NCBI GenBank assembly: GCA_003151535.1
Contig: PLXT01000038.1
Span: 13,893 to 56,312, forward strand
DNA length: 42,420 nt
Direction: 5' to 3'
Source: Methanobacterium sp.
Lineage (GTDB): Archaea; Methanobacteriota; Methanobacteria; Methanobacteriales; Methanobacteriaceae
The stretch's first letter is position 1. Every line of letters begins with the position of its first letter. The translations under genes were made by a program, and so were the position numbers. The notes under the pieces are model-generated. The model was given only the letters and a program-made list of their open reading frames with translations, was not told the DNA's origin and made no database searches. Below, one piece after another: positions 25,186 to 33,951 of the stretch.

Positions 25186-25441
25186 TTTTTCAGGATAATT
25201 TTTATTTAAAACTTATTTTTCATAGATTATTATATATCCAAATTGTTTAATTATTTCTAATTTTATAATATTATTTAGTTATTATATCCAAACTCACAGT
25301 AACTAAGGTTATAGTTATAAATGTATTCTAAACCAAACTGGAATAGAATCTAGTTAAATAAATTTTTTAATAAAATTTAATGAATTGTATAATCAACAAA
25401 TATCGAATCTTATGAATTAATTAAAGAGTCTAACGGGATAA

Positions 25442-25461
25442 TTCATTAATACCCTAATGAA
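25442..25461. repeat. Inverted repeat TTCATTA-N6-TAATGAA upstream of the iorA TATA box
   Basis: The arms TTCATTA (25442-25448) and TAATGAA (25455-25461) are perfect 7-mers around ATACCC. The spacing (13 bases centre to centre) and the position just upstream of the TATA box fit a dimeric regulator site controlling iorAB. Confidence 0.45.
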
Positions 25462-25470
25462 CCATCCGAG

Positions 25471-25480
25471 TTTATTATAA
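25471..25480 (+). promoter_or_regulatory. TATA box for iorAB
   Basis: TTTATTATAA lies 22-31 bases before the iorA ATG at 25502, predicting a very short leader. An inverted repeat sits ten bases upstream. Confidence 0.45.
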
Positions 25481-25501
25481 GAATATATTTTAGTGATGAT
25501 T

Positions 25502-27352
25502 ATGAATATCCAAGAAGTTTTAAAAGCAAAAGAAAATGAACAACTTTTCTTGTTAGGTAATGAAGCCACTGTAAGGGGAGCTTTAGAATCAGGGGTTGGA
25601 ATAGCAGCTACCTATCCAGGCACTCCTTCTTCGGAGATAGGCGATGTTTTTTCAAAAATTGCAGGAGAGGCGGGAATTTATTTTGAATTTTCAACCAACG
25701 AAAAGGTTGCCCTTGAGGTTGCTGCAGCTGCAGCTGTTTCAGGAGTAAGATCATTTACCTTCATGAAACACGTTGGATTAAACGTAGCTTCTGATTCTTT
25801 TATGAGCGTCCCATACACAAGTGTTGAGGGAGGTATGGTCATATTATCTGCAGATGATCCATCAATGTTCTCATCCCAGAATGAACAGGACAATCGTTAT
25901 TATGCCAGACTTGCAAATATACCAATGGTTGAACCATCAAATCCCCAGGAAATTAAGGATCTCATGAATTACAGTTATGATCTTTCTGAGCAATTTAAAA
26001 TACCCGTTTTAATGAGGACAACTACAAGGGTTTCCCATATGAGAGGTGTTGTGAATACTGGTGTGGTGGTGGAACCCAAAAAGAAAGGTTTTTTTAAAAA
26101 GGATCCTAAAAGATTTGTTCCGGTACCTTCTACAGCCATGGTTATGCACAAAGTACTGGTGGAAAAAATGGATGACTTGAAACAAGTTACCAATAACTCC
26201 CCATTAAATCAAATATTTAACAGAAAAGGTAAAGTTGGTGTAATAACTAGTGGGGGTGCATTCAACTATGTGATGGATGTAGTTGTGGAGAACCAGTTAG
26301 AAGTAAATGTTTTAAAGTTAACACTTTCCTATCCATTCCCTGATGAATTAGTGCTCAAATTTATCAGCGACCTTGAAACTGTTGTTGTTGTGGAGGAAGT
26401 TGATCCGATAATGGAGAAGGAAGTACTTTCAATAATCGGTAAAAATGGACTGAAAAAGAATGTACACGGTAAATTAGATGGTACACTCCCCATGATATAT
26501 GAGTACAGCCCGAACATCATTCTAGATTCAATGGAAAAGGTTTTAGGAAATAATCTCAAAAAATACGATACAAATGACGCTCAAATTAAATTGCCAGAAC
26601 GTCCACCAACTCTTTGTCCTGGCTGTCCACATAGGGCAGCATATTTTTCAGTTAAGAGGGCTGTAAAACTTCTTAAGCTTGAAGATGTTGTTTATCCAAC
26701 GGACATAGGGTGTTACACACTGGGAGTATCTTCTCCTTACAATGCAGCCGATTACTTACTTTCAATGGGTTCCTCTATTGGGACTAGCTGTGGGTTTTCA
26801 AAAGCTACAAATCAGAGCATAGTGAGTTTTATAGGAGACTCTACTTTCTTTCATGCTGGAATTCCACCTCTTATAAATGCTGTTCATAATAAAGATAGAT
26901 TTGTACTCGTTATTTTAGATAACAGAACAACTGCTATGACAGGAGGTCAGCCAAATCCGGGTTTACCTGTGGATGGTATGGGTTTAGAATCACCTGAAAT
27001 TTCAATAGAAGAAATAGTAAAAGCTACTGGTGTCCAATTTTTAAGAACTATTAATCCTTTAAATGTAAAAAAGTCACAGCATACATTTAAAGAGGCACTG
27101 GAATTTGAGGGTGTTTCAGTGGTAATCTCTAAACATCCATGCATGTTGATTAAGAGAGGCAAACGTAGTGATGCTTTCCTCGAAGTGAAACAAGATAAAT
27201 GTGATGAATGTTCTGTATGTCTAGAAGAACTTTCTTGTACAGCCATCTATACTGATGAAGACGGATCTGTAAATATTGATCCCCAGTTATGCAATAAATG
27301 TAATGTGTGTGTACAAGTTTGTCCTGAAAAGGCTATAGGAATTAAGAAATAA
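25502..27352 (+). CDS. iorA: Indolepyruvate ferredoxin oxidoreductase alpha subunit
   Basis: It oxidatively decarboxylates arylpyruvates to aryl-CoA, or runs in reverse to make arylpyruvates from aryl-CoA. The N-terminal pyrimidine domain has the family start LLGNEATVRGALESGVGIAATYPGTPSSE. The C-terminal TPP domain has PTLCPGCPHRAAYF, PTDIGCYTLG, and GDSTFFHAGIPPLINAVHN. Two [4Fe-4S] ferredoxin motifs (CDECSVCLEELSC and CNKCNVCVQVCPEKA) close the protein. I chose ATG 25502 (616 residues) because GTGAT precedes it at the right distance; GTG 25493 and ATG 25496 are less likely. It is 26 bases before iorB and is probably preceded by its own operator. Confidence 0.96.
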   Translation: MNIQEVLKAKENEQLFLLGNEATVRGALESGVGIAATYPGTPSSEIGDVFSKIAGEAGIYFEFSTNEKVALEVAAAAAVSGVRSFTFMKHVGLNVASDSFMSVPYTSVEGGMVILSADDPSMFSSQNEQDNRYYARLANIPMVEPSNPQEIKDLMNYSYDLSEQFKIPVLMRTTTRVSHMRGVVNTGVVVEPKKKGFFKKDPKRFVPVPSTAMVMHKVLVEKMDDLKQVTNNSPLNQIFNRKGKVGVITSGGAFNYVMDVVVENQLEVNVLKLTLSYPFPDELVLKFISDLETVVVVEEVDPIMEKEVLSIIGKNGLKKNVHGKLDGTLPMIYEYSPNIILDSMEKVLGNNLKKYDTNDAQIKLPERPPTLCPGCPHRAAYFSVKRAVKLLKLEDVVYPTDIGCYTLGVSSPYNAADYLLSMGSSIGTSCGFSKATNQSIVSFIGDSTFFHAGIPPLINAVHNKDRFVLVILDNRTTAMTGGQPNPGLPVDGMGLESPEISIEEIVKATGVQFLRTINPLNVKKSQHTFKEALEFEGVSVVISKHPCMLIKRGKRSDAFLEVKQDKCDECSVCLEELSCTAIYTDEDGSVNIDPQLCNKCNVCVQVCPEKAIGIKK

Positions 27353-27378
27353 TATTTATACAGTTATTGGAGAATCAA

Positions 27379-27978
27379 ATGAAACCTTACAACATTTATA
27401 TTTCAGGAGTTGGTGGACAGGGTATCATAAAAACTTCGACAGTTATTGGTGAAGCAGCAATGAAAAGTAGGATGCCTGTGGTTATGAGCGAAGTTCATGG
27501 TATGGCCCAGCGAGGTGGAGGAGTGTCAACTGAATTAAAGATTGGTGATTCTTATAGTCCAATTATTGAAAATGGTTCTGCTGATATTTTAATATCCTTC
27601 GAACCTGTTGAGGCACTGCGTGCTATTCCTAAGATTAGCAATAACACATATGTAATCGTAAATAAATCTCCCATCTATCCTTTTAACCTCAGAGAGAGTG
27701 AAATACCCTATCCTGATATTGAAATTATACTCGAAGAACTTAATAATAAATCTAGGGAAGTCTTTGCTTTAGATGCCAATAAAATTGCAAATGAATCTGG
27801 TCATCCTTTATCAATGAATATGGTCATGCTAGGATCAGTAACAGCAATAAATGGATTTCCGCTTAAAAAAGAGATTATTATCGATTCTATGAAGGTTAAT
27901 TTGCCCGAAAAAAGTTTAGATATTAATTTAAAGGCTTTTGAAAACGGATTTAGTTTTGTTAAATCTCGAATTGTATAA
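27379..27978 (+). CDS. iorB: Indolepyruvate ferredoxin oxidoreductase beta subunit
   Basis: This is the gamma-type domain partner of IorA (199 residues from the ATG at 27379). Signature residues: YISGVGGQGIIKTSTVIGEAA near the N-terminus and EVHGMAQRGGGVSTELKIG in the loop that contacts CoA and the partner. The TTG at 27367 would add four residues; GGAG seven bases before the ATG supports 27379. It forms an operon with iorA (26-base gap). A run of eight T follows the stop. Confidence 0.95.
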   Translation: MKPYNIYISGVGGQGIIKTSTVIGEAAMKSRMPVVMSEVHGMAQRGGGVSTELKIGDSYSPIIENGSADILISFEPVEALRAIPKISNNTYVIVNKSPIYPFNLRESEIPYPDIEIILEELNNKSREVFALDANKIANESGHPLSMNMVMLGSVTAINGFPLKKEIIIDSMKVNLPEKSLDINLKAFENGFSFVKSRIV

Positions 27979-27982
27979 TTTA

Positions 27983-27990
27983 TTTTTTTT
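27983..27990 (+). terminator. T8 run after iorB
   Basis: TTTTTTTT begins four bases after the iorB stop. Archaeal RNA polymerase ends transcription at such T tracts. No stem is apparent. Confidence 0.45.
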
Positions 27991-28150
27991 ATCATTTATT
28001 AACAAATTTTATATATTAAAACTTTTACATGTTACATTGGAATACTCATATTATGATAAGTTTAAAATTGGAATAAAAAATATTTGTAATTCATTGATAA
28101 TGGTATTTAAACTTATTATTTAAGAATTATTTAAGTAAAAGAGGTGAATT

Positions 28151-28575
28151 ATGGACAATAAGATTATTGCCTTGATAATAATCATATTAGTAATTGTAAT
28201 TGGGGGATTTTACGTTTTTTCTGCTCAAAGCAGTGCCGATAATTTAACCATAAATAACACCAACAACACTACCCAATTAAACCCAACTCATACTAATACA
28301 GTCAATACTATAAAAACAACCAATAATACCAACAATACTAACCAAAATAGCACAACAAAGGTTAAAATATCTCCCAAACAAGCTCAAATTAATGTAGTAG
28401 GGGTAGAAAAAGAATTAACAGGAAATGATGTTTTTGCAGGTAAACCCGACCTTTTCAAGTGGACAACAAACACACATGGGTTTATAATGTGAACCTATAC
28501 GATGTTAAAACCAAGAAGAGTGTTGGGGCACTTTATGTTGATGCTATGAATGGGGAAATAATAATGAATGAATAA
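28151..28575 (+). pseudogene. PepSY-like membrane-anchored surface protein, apparent frameshift near 28470-28488
   Basis: Frame 1 encodes 113 residues from an ATG with RBS GAGGTGA. Residues 5-27 are a hydrophobic anchor. Residues 28-70 are Asn/Thr-rich with many N-X-T sequons. A PepSY-like start follows (ISPKQAQINVV), and frame 1 ends at a TGA (28490-28492) after FKWTTNTHGFIM. The next frame reads CAC-ACA-TGG-GTT-TAT-AAT-GTG, i.e. WVYNVNLYDVKTKK then SVGALYVDAMNGEIIMNE, stopping at 28575. This is the expected PepSY end, so one base was probably lost near 28470-28480. It is a pseudogene, a sequencing error or a programmed shift. The organism's surface proteins of this type bind or inhibit other envelope proteins in general. 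Confidence 0.7.
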
Positions 28576-28653
28576 TTTAACCCCAATTTCTTTTTTTATT
28601 GAACAAAAAAATATATGGATTACCTGAACATCCCGAATTATAAAAAAAATTGA

Positions 28654-29085
28654 TCAAAGACCATATATTTCTTCAGCTGAAACAACCTCTGCACCATCAG
28701 ATTCCAAAGCTTTGATACCGGCATCAATATTTTCAGGATGTAATAGTACAATGGCCATTTCATCTTTTTCTTCTACAAATGCGTATAGATATTCCAAGTT
28801 GATATCATTTTCATCGAGAATTCCAAGTATCATACCCAACCCACCAGGTTTATCCGGCATTCTCACGGCTATTACTTCTCCAATTTTCACTATGAAATTG
28901 TTGTCTTCTAACAATTTTTTGGTTTTTTCAGGTTCTGGAACTATCAACCTTAAAATTCCAAAATCTGAAGTATCTGCAATTGATAAAGCCCTTATGCTCA
29001 CTCCACCATTCTCAAGCACATCAAGTGCCTTTTTCATTCTTCCTTTCCTATTTTCCAAAAATATAGACAACTGTTTTATTTTCAT
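28654..29085 (-). CDS. Tandem ACT-domain protein
   Basis: This protein of 143 residues has two ACT domains in a row: KIKQLSIFLENRKGRMKKALDVL (1-70) and VIAVRMPDKPGGLGMILGIL (71-143). ACT domains bind amino acids and act as regulators. It lies 61 bases after the phenylacetate-CoA ligase stop on the same strand and is likely in its operon, a pairing common in archaea and bacteria. It may sense an aromatic amino acid and adjust the ligase; that is inference. Confidence 0.85.
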   Translation of the reverse strand: MKIKQLSIFLENRKGRMKKALDVLENGGVSIRALSIADTSDFGILRLIVPEPEKTKKLLEDNNFIVKIGEVIAVRMPDKPGGLGMILGILDENDINLEYLYAFVEEKDEMAIVLLHPENIDAGIKALESDGAEVVSAEEIYGL

Positions 29086-29145
29086 TTTTGAACCCCTTTT
29101 TGGCTTTAATAGTTAAAAACTGGTTTTAATTATTATATGAATAAT

Positions 29146-30447
29146 TTATTGTAAATTCCTTTTATCTATAACTCTCACAGCCTTTCCTTGGCTCCTAGGT
29201 AAAGTTTTAGGTTCAATTAATGTTACTTTAACTCTTAGACCAATCTCATCGTGTATATAATTTTCTAGTCTTAACCTAATACCCACAAGCTCCTTAATTT
29301 TATCAGAGAATAACCCTTCAGAAGCTTCAACTCTTACTTCTACTTCGTCCATTAAATGTGGACGTGTTACAATTATTTGGTAATGTGGTTCTAACCTGTC
29401 TATTCTTAAAAGTGCCTTTTCAATCTGTGAAGGGAATACAGATACTCCTCTAATTTTAAGCATATCATCTGTACGGCCAGTAATTCGGTCCATTTTAACT
29501 AGGTTTCTTCCACACCCGCACTTGCCCCTTTTAAGAAGGGTGATGTCTTTAGTTCTAAAACGAATTAATGGGGTTCCCTCACGTGTTAATGTTGTTAAAA
29601 CTAATTCTCCCCTCTCACCTTCGGGTAAAGTTTCAAGTGATTCAGAATCAATTATTTCTGGATAAAAATGATCCTCAAAAAGATGTAATCCGTCTTGTAT
29701 TCTACATTCCAAACCTACCCCTGGTCCTATAATTTCTGTGAGGCCGTAAATATTATATGCGGGGGCATTAAATCTTTTTTGAATCTCTTGGCGCATTTCT
29801 TCGGTCCACATCTCAGCACCAAAGCCAATGGCTTTAAAACCAAGGTCTTTTATATCTACTCCCTCTTCTTCCAATTCTTCTGCAAGATAAAGTCCATATG
29901 ATGGTGTGAAGATCATTACAGTTGTTCCAAAGTCCTGCATAATCTCAATCTGTCGTTTGGTCTGTCCAGTTGATATTGGAATCACTGTGGCACCAATTTT
30001 CTGAGCTCCATAGTGTACTCCAAAGCCACCAGTAAATAATCCATAACCATGTGTATTCTGTATTATATCTTCATCCGTTACTCCGGCCATGGATAAGCCC
30101 CTTGCCATTACTTCGCTCCAGATTTCGATATCTCCCCTAGTATATCCTGAGACTGTTGGTTTTCCTGTCGTTCCCGATGATGTATGCACCTCTACTATTT
30201 GTTTTCTTGGGACTGCGAACATTTCAAACGGATATGCATCTCTTAGATCATCCTTGGTTGTAAAAGGAAGTTTTTCAATGTCTTTAAGAGTATTAATATC
30301 GTCTGGGGTGATGTTCATCTCACTAAAACGTTTACGGTAATAAGGCACATTCTCATAAGCATTTTTAACGGCAGATTTCAATCTTTTAAGTTGTAAACTT
30401 TCTCTATCCTCATCAGACATGCATTCCGCTTCTTTATTCCAGATCAT
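29146..30447 (-). CDS. paaK: Phenylacetate-CoA ligase (aryl-CoA synthetase)
   Basis: It activates phenylacetate or indoleacetate to the CoA thioester with ATP. The AMP-binding fold shows the family start IWNKEAECMSDEDRESLQLKRLK, the P-loop-like HTSSGTTGKPT, NTHGYGLFTGGFG, YNIYGLTEIIGPG, and MDRITGRTDDMLKIRGVSVFP. In methanogens such ligases with IOR form the route from arylacetates to arylpyruvates and aromatic amino acids. I chose ATG 30447 (433 residues) because GGGGGAT sits just upstream and homologues begin MIWNKE; an upstream ATG at 30486 would add 13 residues. It is followed by an ACT gene. Confidence 0.93.
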   Translation of the reverse strand: MIWNKEAECMSDEDRESLQLKRLKSAVKNAYENVPYYRKRFSEMNITPDDINTLKDIEKLPFTTKDDLRDAYPFEMFAVPRKQIVEVHTSSGTTGKPTVSGYTRGDIEIWSEVMARGLSMAGVTDEDIIQNTHGYGLFTGGFGVHYGAQKIGATVIPISTGQTKRQIEIMQDFGTTVMIFTPSYGLYLAEELEEEGVDIKDLGFKAIGFGAEMWTEEMRQEIQKRFNAPAYNIYGLTEIIGPGVGLECRIQDGLHLFEDHFYPEIIDSESLETLPEGERGELVLTTLTREGTPLIRFRTKDITLLKRGKCGCGRNLVKMDRITGRTDDMLKIRGVSVFPSQIEKALLRIDRLEPHYQIIVTRPHLMDEVEVRVEASEGLFSDKIKELVGIRLRLENYIHDEIGLRVKVTLIEPKTLPRSQGKAVRVIDKRNLQ

Positions 30448-30810
30448 TTTATCCCCCAGTATAAACATCAAGATATTATCATACAATCCCTTATTAAAAT
30501 AAATTCTATCATCAGAATATTCATGTTTAATTTAATGGAATGATTTATAAAAGTTGGCATATTCAATTATCTTAAATTCTTTTTTTTGTATATGTTTTAA
30601 GTTCTATCCTTTTTTACGCATATGATCGTGAAAGTGTTCAAAGTTATTTATAAAAAGTTTTATACATCAATTATAAATTAGGTATAATAATAATTAAAAT
30701 TGGAAAAGATTAGATTCATTAATTGGATCATTGTACTTAAGAAGTGATCTCTAGTATCAAAAAGCACAATATAATAAAAATTTGATAATTATAAAACTAG
30801 GAGGGGTATT
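30448..30810. other. Divergent intergenic region between paaK and the symporter
   Basis: AT-rich, no gene seen. AATATAATA (about 30769-30777) is a plausible TATA area for the symporter, 35-40 bases before its ATG, and a second candidate GTTTTATACATC lies at 30656. TTCATTA (30716-30722) matches one arm of the iorA inverted repeat, but no second arm follows. A GAAGTGATCT motif at 30741-30750 looks like an RBS but leads to no open frame. Confidence 0.5.
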
Positions 30811-32418
30811 ATGTCGGATGTTTTTATGTTAAGTATAATTGTACTGATCTACCTCCTCATGGTGGGATATGTTGGTTACGTTGCATGGAGACGAACCAAA
30901 AGTTCTTCAGATTACATGGTTGCAGGAAGGAACACCCACCCCTACATTATGGCGCTGAGTTATGGTGCAACTTTTATAAGCACAGCAGCTATTGTGGGTT
31001 TTGGAGGAGTTGCAGCTAATTATGGTTTTGGTATTTTATGGCTTGTATTTTTGAATATTATTATTGGAATATTTATTGCATTCATATTCTTTGGAAAACG
31101 AACCCGGAAGATGGGACACAATTTAAATGCTCTCACATTCCCGGAATTCCTTTCAAGGCGGTTTAATAGTAGATTTATCCAATACTTTTCTGGTGCTGTC
31201 ATATTCCTGGGAATGCCACTTTATGCTTCTGTTGTTTTAATTGGAATGGCACGTTTTGTTCAAACCACCTTAGGGGTAAATTATTACTTCGCGCTTATAG
31301 CAATGGCATTAATCGTTGCTGTTTATGTGGTTTTCGGTGGTATAAGGGGAGTTATGTATACTGATGCACTTCAGGGAACTATAATGTTCGTTGGAATGTT
31401 TATTCTTTTAGGTACAGTCTATTGGATGTTTGGTGGGGTTATTAATTCTAATATGGCTCTATCTAACCTTGTAAACATGGTACCGCACAGTGCAACAGCT
31501 GTTGCAGTCACAACTGGTTTCACGGGGTGGACATCTATGCCTGCACTGGGCAGCCCATTCTGGTGGACTCTAGTATCGAGTCTCATACTCGGTGTTGGAA
31601 TAGGAGTACTATCCCAGCCACAGTTGGTTGTAAGGTTTATGACTGTTAAATCTAACAGGGAGCTCAACAGAGCAGTATTAATAGGTGGTGTTTTCATATT
31701 TATGATGACATTTGGGTCCTATGTTGTTGGTGCTTTGTCAAATCTTTGGTTCTTCCAGCACACAGGCCAAACAACGGTTCAGGCAGCTGGTGGAAACCTT
31801 GACACAGTCATACCAACATTTATATCTGCTGCAATGCCTATTTGGTTTGCTTACCTCTTCATGATAACCTTATTATCGGCTGCTATGTCGACCTTGAGTG
31901 CACAGTTCCATGTTCAGGGAACAGCTCTTGGAAGAGATATTTATGAGACTGTGACTAATAAAAAAGGTGGATCTTCTGTTATGGTTGCAAGGGTGGGAAT
32001 TGTTATTGCTGTGATCATTGCAGTGATACTTGGATTTATACTCCCTGCAAGTATAATAGCAGTTGGAACTTCTATTTGGTTCGGAATTACAGCAGCTGCA
32101 TTCCTTTCAATGTACACTGCAGCACTCTACTGGAAAAGAATCACTAAAGAAGGTGCAATTGCAGGACTTGTTGCAGGATCACTTTCTAGTTTGTTTTGGT
32201 TGCTTTTTGGTTTCCAGAAGTCAGCTGGAGCAGTAGGAATATCTCATGCACTAACAGGTAAAGTTGTTATCATCACAACCATGCCATGGCCATTAGTGGA
32301 TCCAATCATAATCGCACTACCAATAGCAGTTATTGCAACAATTGTGGTAACTTTATTAACAAAACCCCCTGAAAAGGAGTTTGTTGATAAGGTATTCAAA
32401 GGAGTGGGTGGTAAATAA
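30811..32418 (+). CDS. Sodium:solute symporter (SSS family)
   Basis: This membrane protein of 535 residues has about 13 hydrophobic helices and is the length of SSS transporters. Recognisable pieces are SDYMVAGRNTHPYIMALSYGATFISTAAIVGFGG, GGIRGVMYTDALQGTIMFVGM, GVLSQPQLVVRFMTVKSNRELN and LLSAAMSTLSAQFHVQGTALGRDIYE. It imports an organic solute with Na+. Substrate classes in the family include acetate, proline, pantothenate and sugars; position next to phenylacetate-CoA ligase hints at an organic acid, but this is speculation. AGGAGGGG precedes the ATG. A candidate small accessory protein is at 35856-36062 and not beside it. Confidence 0.93.
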   Translation: MSDVFMLSIIVLIYLLMVGYVGYVAWRRTKSSSDYMVAGRNTHPYIMALSYGATFISTAAIVGFGGVAANYGFGILWLVFLNIIIGIFIAFIFFGKRTRKMGHNLNALTFPEFLSRRFNSRFIQYFSGAVIFLGMPLYASVVLIGMARFVQTTLGVNYYFALIAMALIVAVYVVFGGIRGVMYTDALQGTIMFVGMFILLGTVYWMFGGVINSNMALSNLVNMVPHSATAVAVTTGFTGWTSMPALGSPFWWTLVSSLILGVGIGVLSQPQLVVRFMTVKSNRELNRAVLIGGVFIFMMTFGSYVVGALSNLWFFQHTGQTTVQAAGGNLDTVIPTFISAAMPIWFAYLFMITLLSAAMSTLSAQFHVQGTALGRDIYETVTNKKGGSSVMVARVGIVIAVIIAVILGFILPASIIAVGTSIWFGITAAAFLSMYTAALYWKRITKEGAIAGLVAGSLSSLFWLLFGFQKSAGAVGISHALTGKVVIITTMPWPLVDPIIIALPIAVIATIVVTLLTKPPEKEFVDKVFKGVGGK

Positions 32419-32430
32419 TATCATCCATCA

Positions 32431-32446
32431 TTTTTTTTTATTTTTT
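32431..32446 (+). terminator. T-rich tract after the symporter
   Basis: T9-A-T6 (32431-32446) starts 13 bases after the stop codon. It would end transcription in archaea. It lies before the MBL gene, which may therefore have weak read-through expression or its own promoter. Confidence 0.45.
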
Positions 32447-32456
32447 AGAGTATCGT

Positions 32457-33281
32457 ATGAAGATCAAACAAATTCATATTAAAAAAAATCAAGTGAAATC
32501 TTGGATAGAAATATTTAAAAATCCTTGTCCAGTAACCATTGAAACATTTGTAACAGGAACTGTAGATATTAACAGGCGTGGTACAATAAATACAGAACAT
32601 CCCGATGCGGGTTATATGAAAGACGAGGTACTCAATGTCCCGATTAAAAATTATTTGGTTCGCCATAATGAATTGGGGGATTTTTTATTAGATGCTGGTT
32701 TAGATAAATCGTATACAGATGATCCTAAAGGCAGTATTAAAGGGGATCCAGTAGATGAATTTTATCAAAATCAAAATCAAAACATAAAATTTCAATTAGA
32801 AAGTAGAAAAATAAAACCAAAGGCAGTATATTTAAGTCATTTACACCCTGATCATATTGCGGGGATCCGTGAATTACCAAAAAACATCCCGTATTTCGTT
32901 GGAAAAGGGGAGTTAGAGCAATACCAACAAGAAAAATCGGGTTATTTTTTAGATAGTGTTGAAACTATATATGAAATAGATTTTTCAAAATTAGATGAAA
33001 TACCGCCACTAAGTCACTGTGCTGACCTTTTGGGAGATGGATCACTCTGGGCTGTTTTTACTCCGGGACATTCTATGGGACATTGTTCATATTTAATAAA
33101 CGGAGTTGAAGGGCCGATCTTTCTTACTATGGATGCTTGTTTTATAATGGACAATCTAAGACTTAAAATTGCGCCTAGTGATTATACATGGGATATAGAA
33201 ATGGCACAAAATAGTTTAGACATGATATTAAAATTTTTAAAAGCTTTTCCCAAAGTTAAAGTGATTTGTGGACACGAATAA
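32457..33281 (+). CDS. MBL-fold metallohydrolase
   Basis: This protein of 274 residues has the full set of metal ligands: HLHPDH (His128, His130, Asp132, His133), GHSMGH (His205, His209), TMDAC (Asp226) and the terminal CGHE (His273). The family includes lactonases, RNases and glyoxalases; the spacing looks most like lactonase-type enzymes. Unusually, the protein ends one residue after the last ligand. It is 38 bases from the symporter stop and lacks a good RBS. A polar substrate related to the symporter is possible but unsupported. Confidence 0.82.
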   Translation: MKIKQIHIKKNQVKSWIEIFKNPCPVTIETFVTGTVDINRRGTINTEHPDAGYMKDEVLNVPIKNYLVRHNELGDFLLDAGLDKSYTDDPKGSIKGDPVDEFYQNQNQNIKFQLESRKIKPKAVYLSHLHPDHIAGIRELPKNIPYFVGKGELEQYQQEKSGYFLDSVETIYEIDFSKLDEIPPLSHCADLLGDGSLWAVFTPGHSMGHCSYLINGVEGPIFLTMDACFIMDNLRLKIAPSDYTWDIEMAQNSLDMILKFLKAFPKVKVICGHE

Positions 33282-33404
33282 AATTGGGAGATATTTTTAA
33301 TTGTATCTTAAGGAATTATGCCTGATTTAATTCAAATATATAAAAATTTTAATAATAATTTAAAAATAATAATGAAAATAACTAAATCAAGCGTTTAACT
33401 GTTT

Positions 33405-33752
33405 TCACTTCTTTAAAAAGTCTAAAATCAACCTGATCATAGCTGGTTCTATATCTATGTCAACTCCAATGGTTGGTCCTTCATCCATATAGATATCTGT
33501 TAATATGAAATCATCATTAATTTCTTGATCTCCAACAGCATCAAAGGTTCTGATATTGTAAATTTCGTCCTCGCCATCTTCAAAAAAATCTACAACCTTA
33601 TTCATATCGGGTCCAACCACACGTAACATGAGCATAAGATGTTCCTTTGTTGAAAAATGAAGATCCTTAATAAAGCCCTCTGGCACTGTCAGATTGATGA
33701 TTGTTCCATCTATTTCCTTGGTAAAAGTTATTGGTTCAGATACATATTTCAT
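33405..33752 (-). CDS. Uncharacterised 115-residue protein
   Basis: I do not recognise this protein. It is soluble and acidic with no signal or membrane segment and begins MKYVSEPITFTKEIDGTIINLTVPEG. Two segments are notable: MLMLRVVGPDMNKVVDFFEDGEDEIYNI and a C-terminal stretch (TDIYMDEGPTIGVDIDIEPAMIRLILDF). It has no cysteine. I prefer the ATG at 33752 over an upstream GTG at 33764, because GGTGA lies eight bases before it. It stands alone and converges with the MBL gene. Coding bias and RBS make it a real gene. Confidence 0.6.
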   Translation of the reverse strand: MKYVSEPITFTKEIDGTIINLTVPEGFIKDLHFSTKEHLMLMLRVVGPDMNKVVDFFEDGEDEIYNIRTFDAVGDQEINDDFILTDIYMDEGPTIGVDIDIEPAMIRLILDFLKK

Positions 33753-33881
33753 AGATATATTCACCCCATTTTTTTTTAACTAATTTCATTATGTTTTTTT
33801 TAGTTAATTAATTTAACAAATAGAATGACAATATTACAAGATGTTTTAAACTGAGTATATCACGCAATTCAAACAACAAAA

Positions 33882-33889
33882 TTTATATT
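33882..33889 (+). promoter_or_regulatory. Candidate TATA box for the DUF308 gene
   Basis: TTTATATT after a run of A lies 63-70 bases before the ATG at 33952. The leader would be about 40 bases with the RBS GGAGG. A weaker CATATATT lies nearer (33900-33907). Confidence 0.35.
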
Positions 33890-33951
33890 AAACTAATTGC
33901 ATATATTACAACAGAATAGGGGTTTGTTGGATAAAATATGGAGGTAACTAT

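Larger units (their letters stand above)
25186..25501. other. AT-rich divergent region between the metallopeptidase and iorA
   Basis: No gene seen. It holds two similar elements TTATATATCCAAA (25229-25241) and ATTATATCCAAA (25281-25292), a perfect inverted repeat at 25442-25461, and the iorA promoter at about 25471-25480. Confidence 0.7.
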
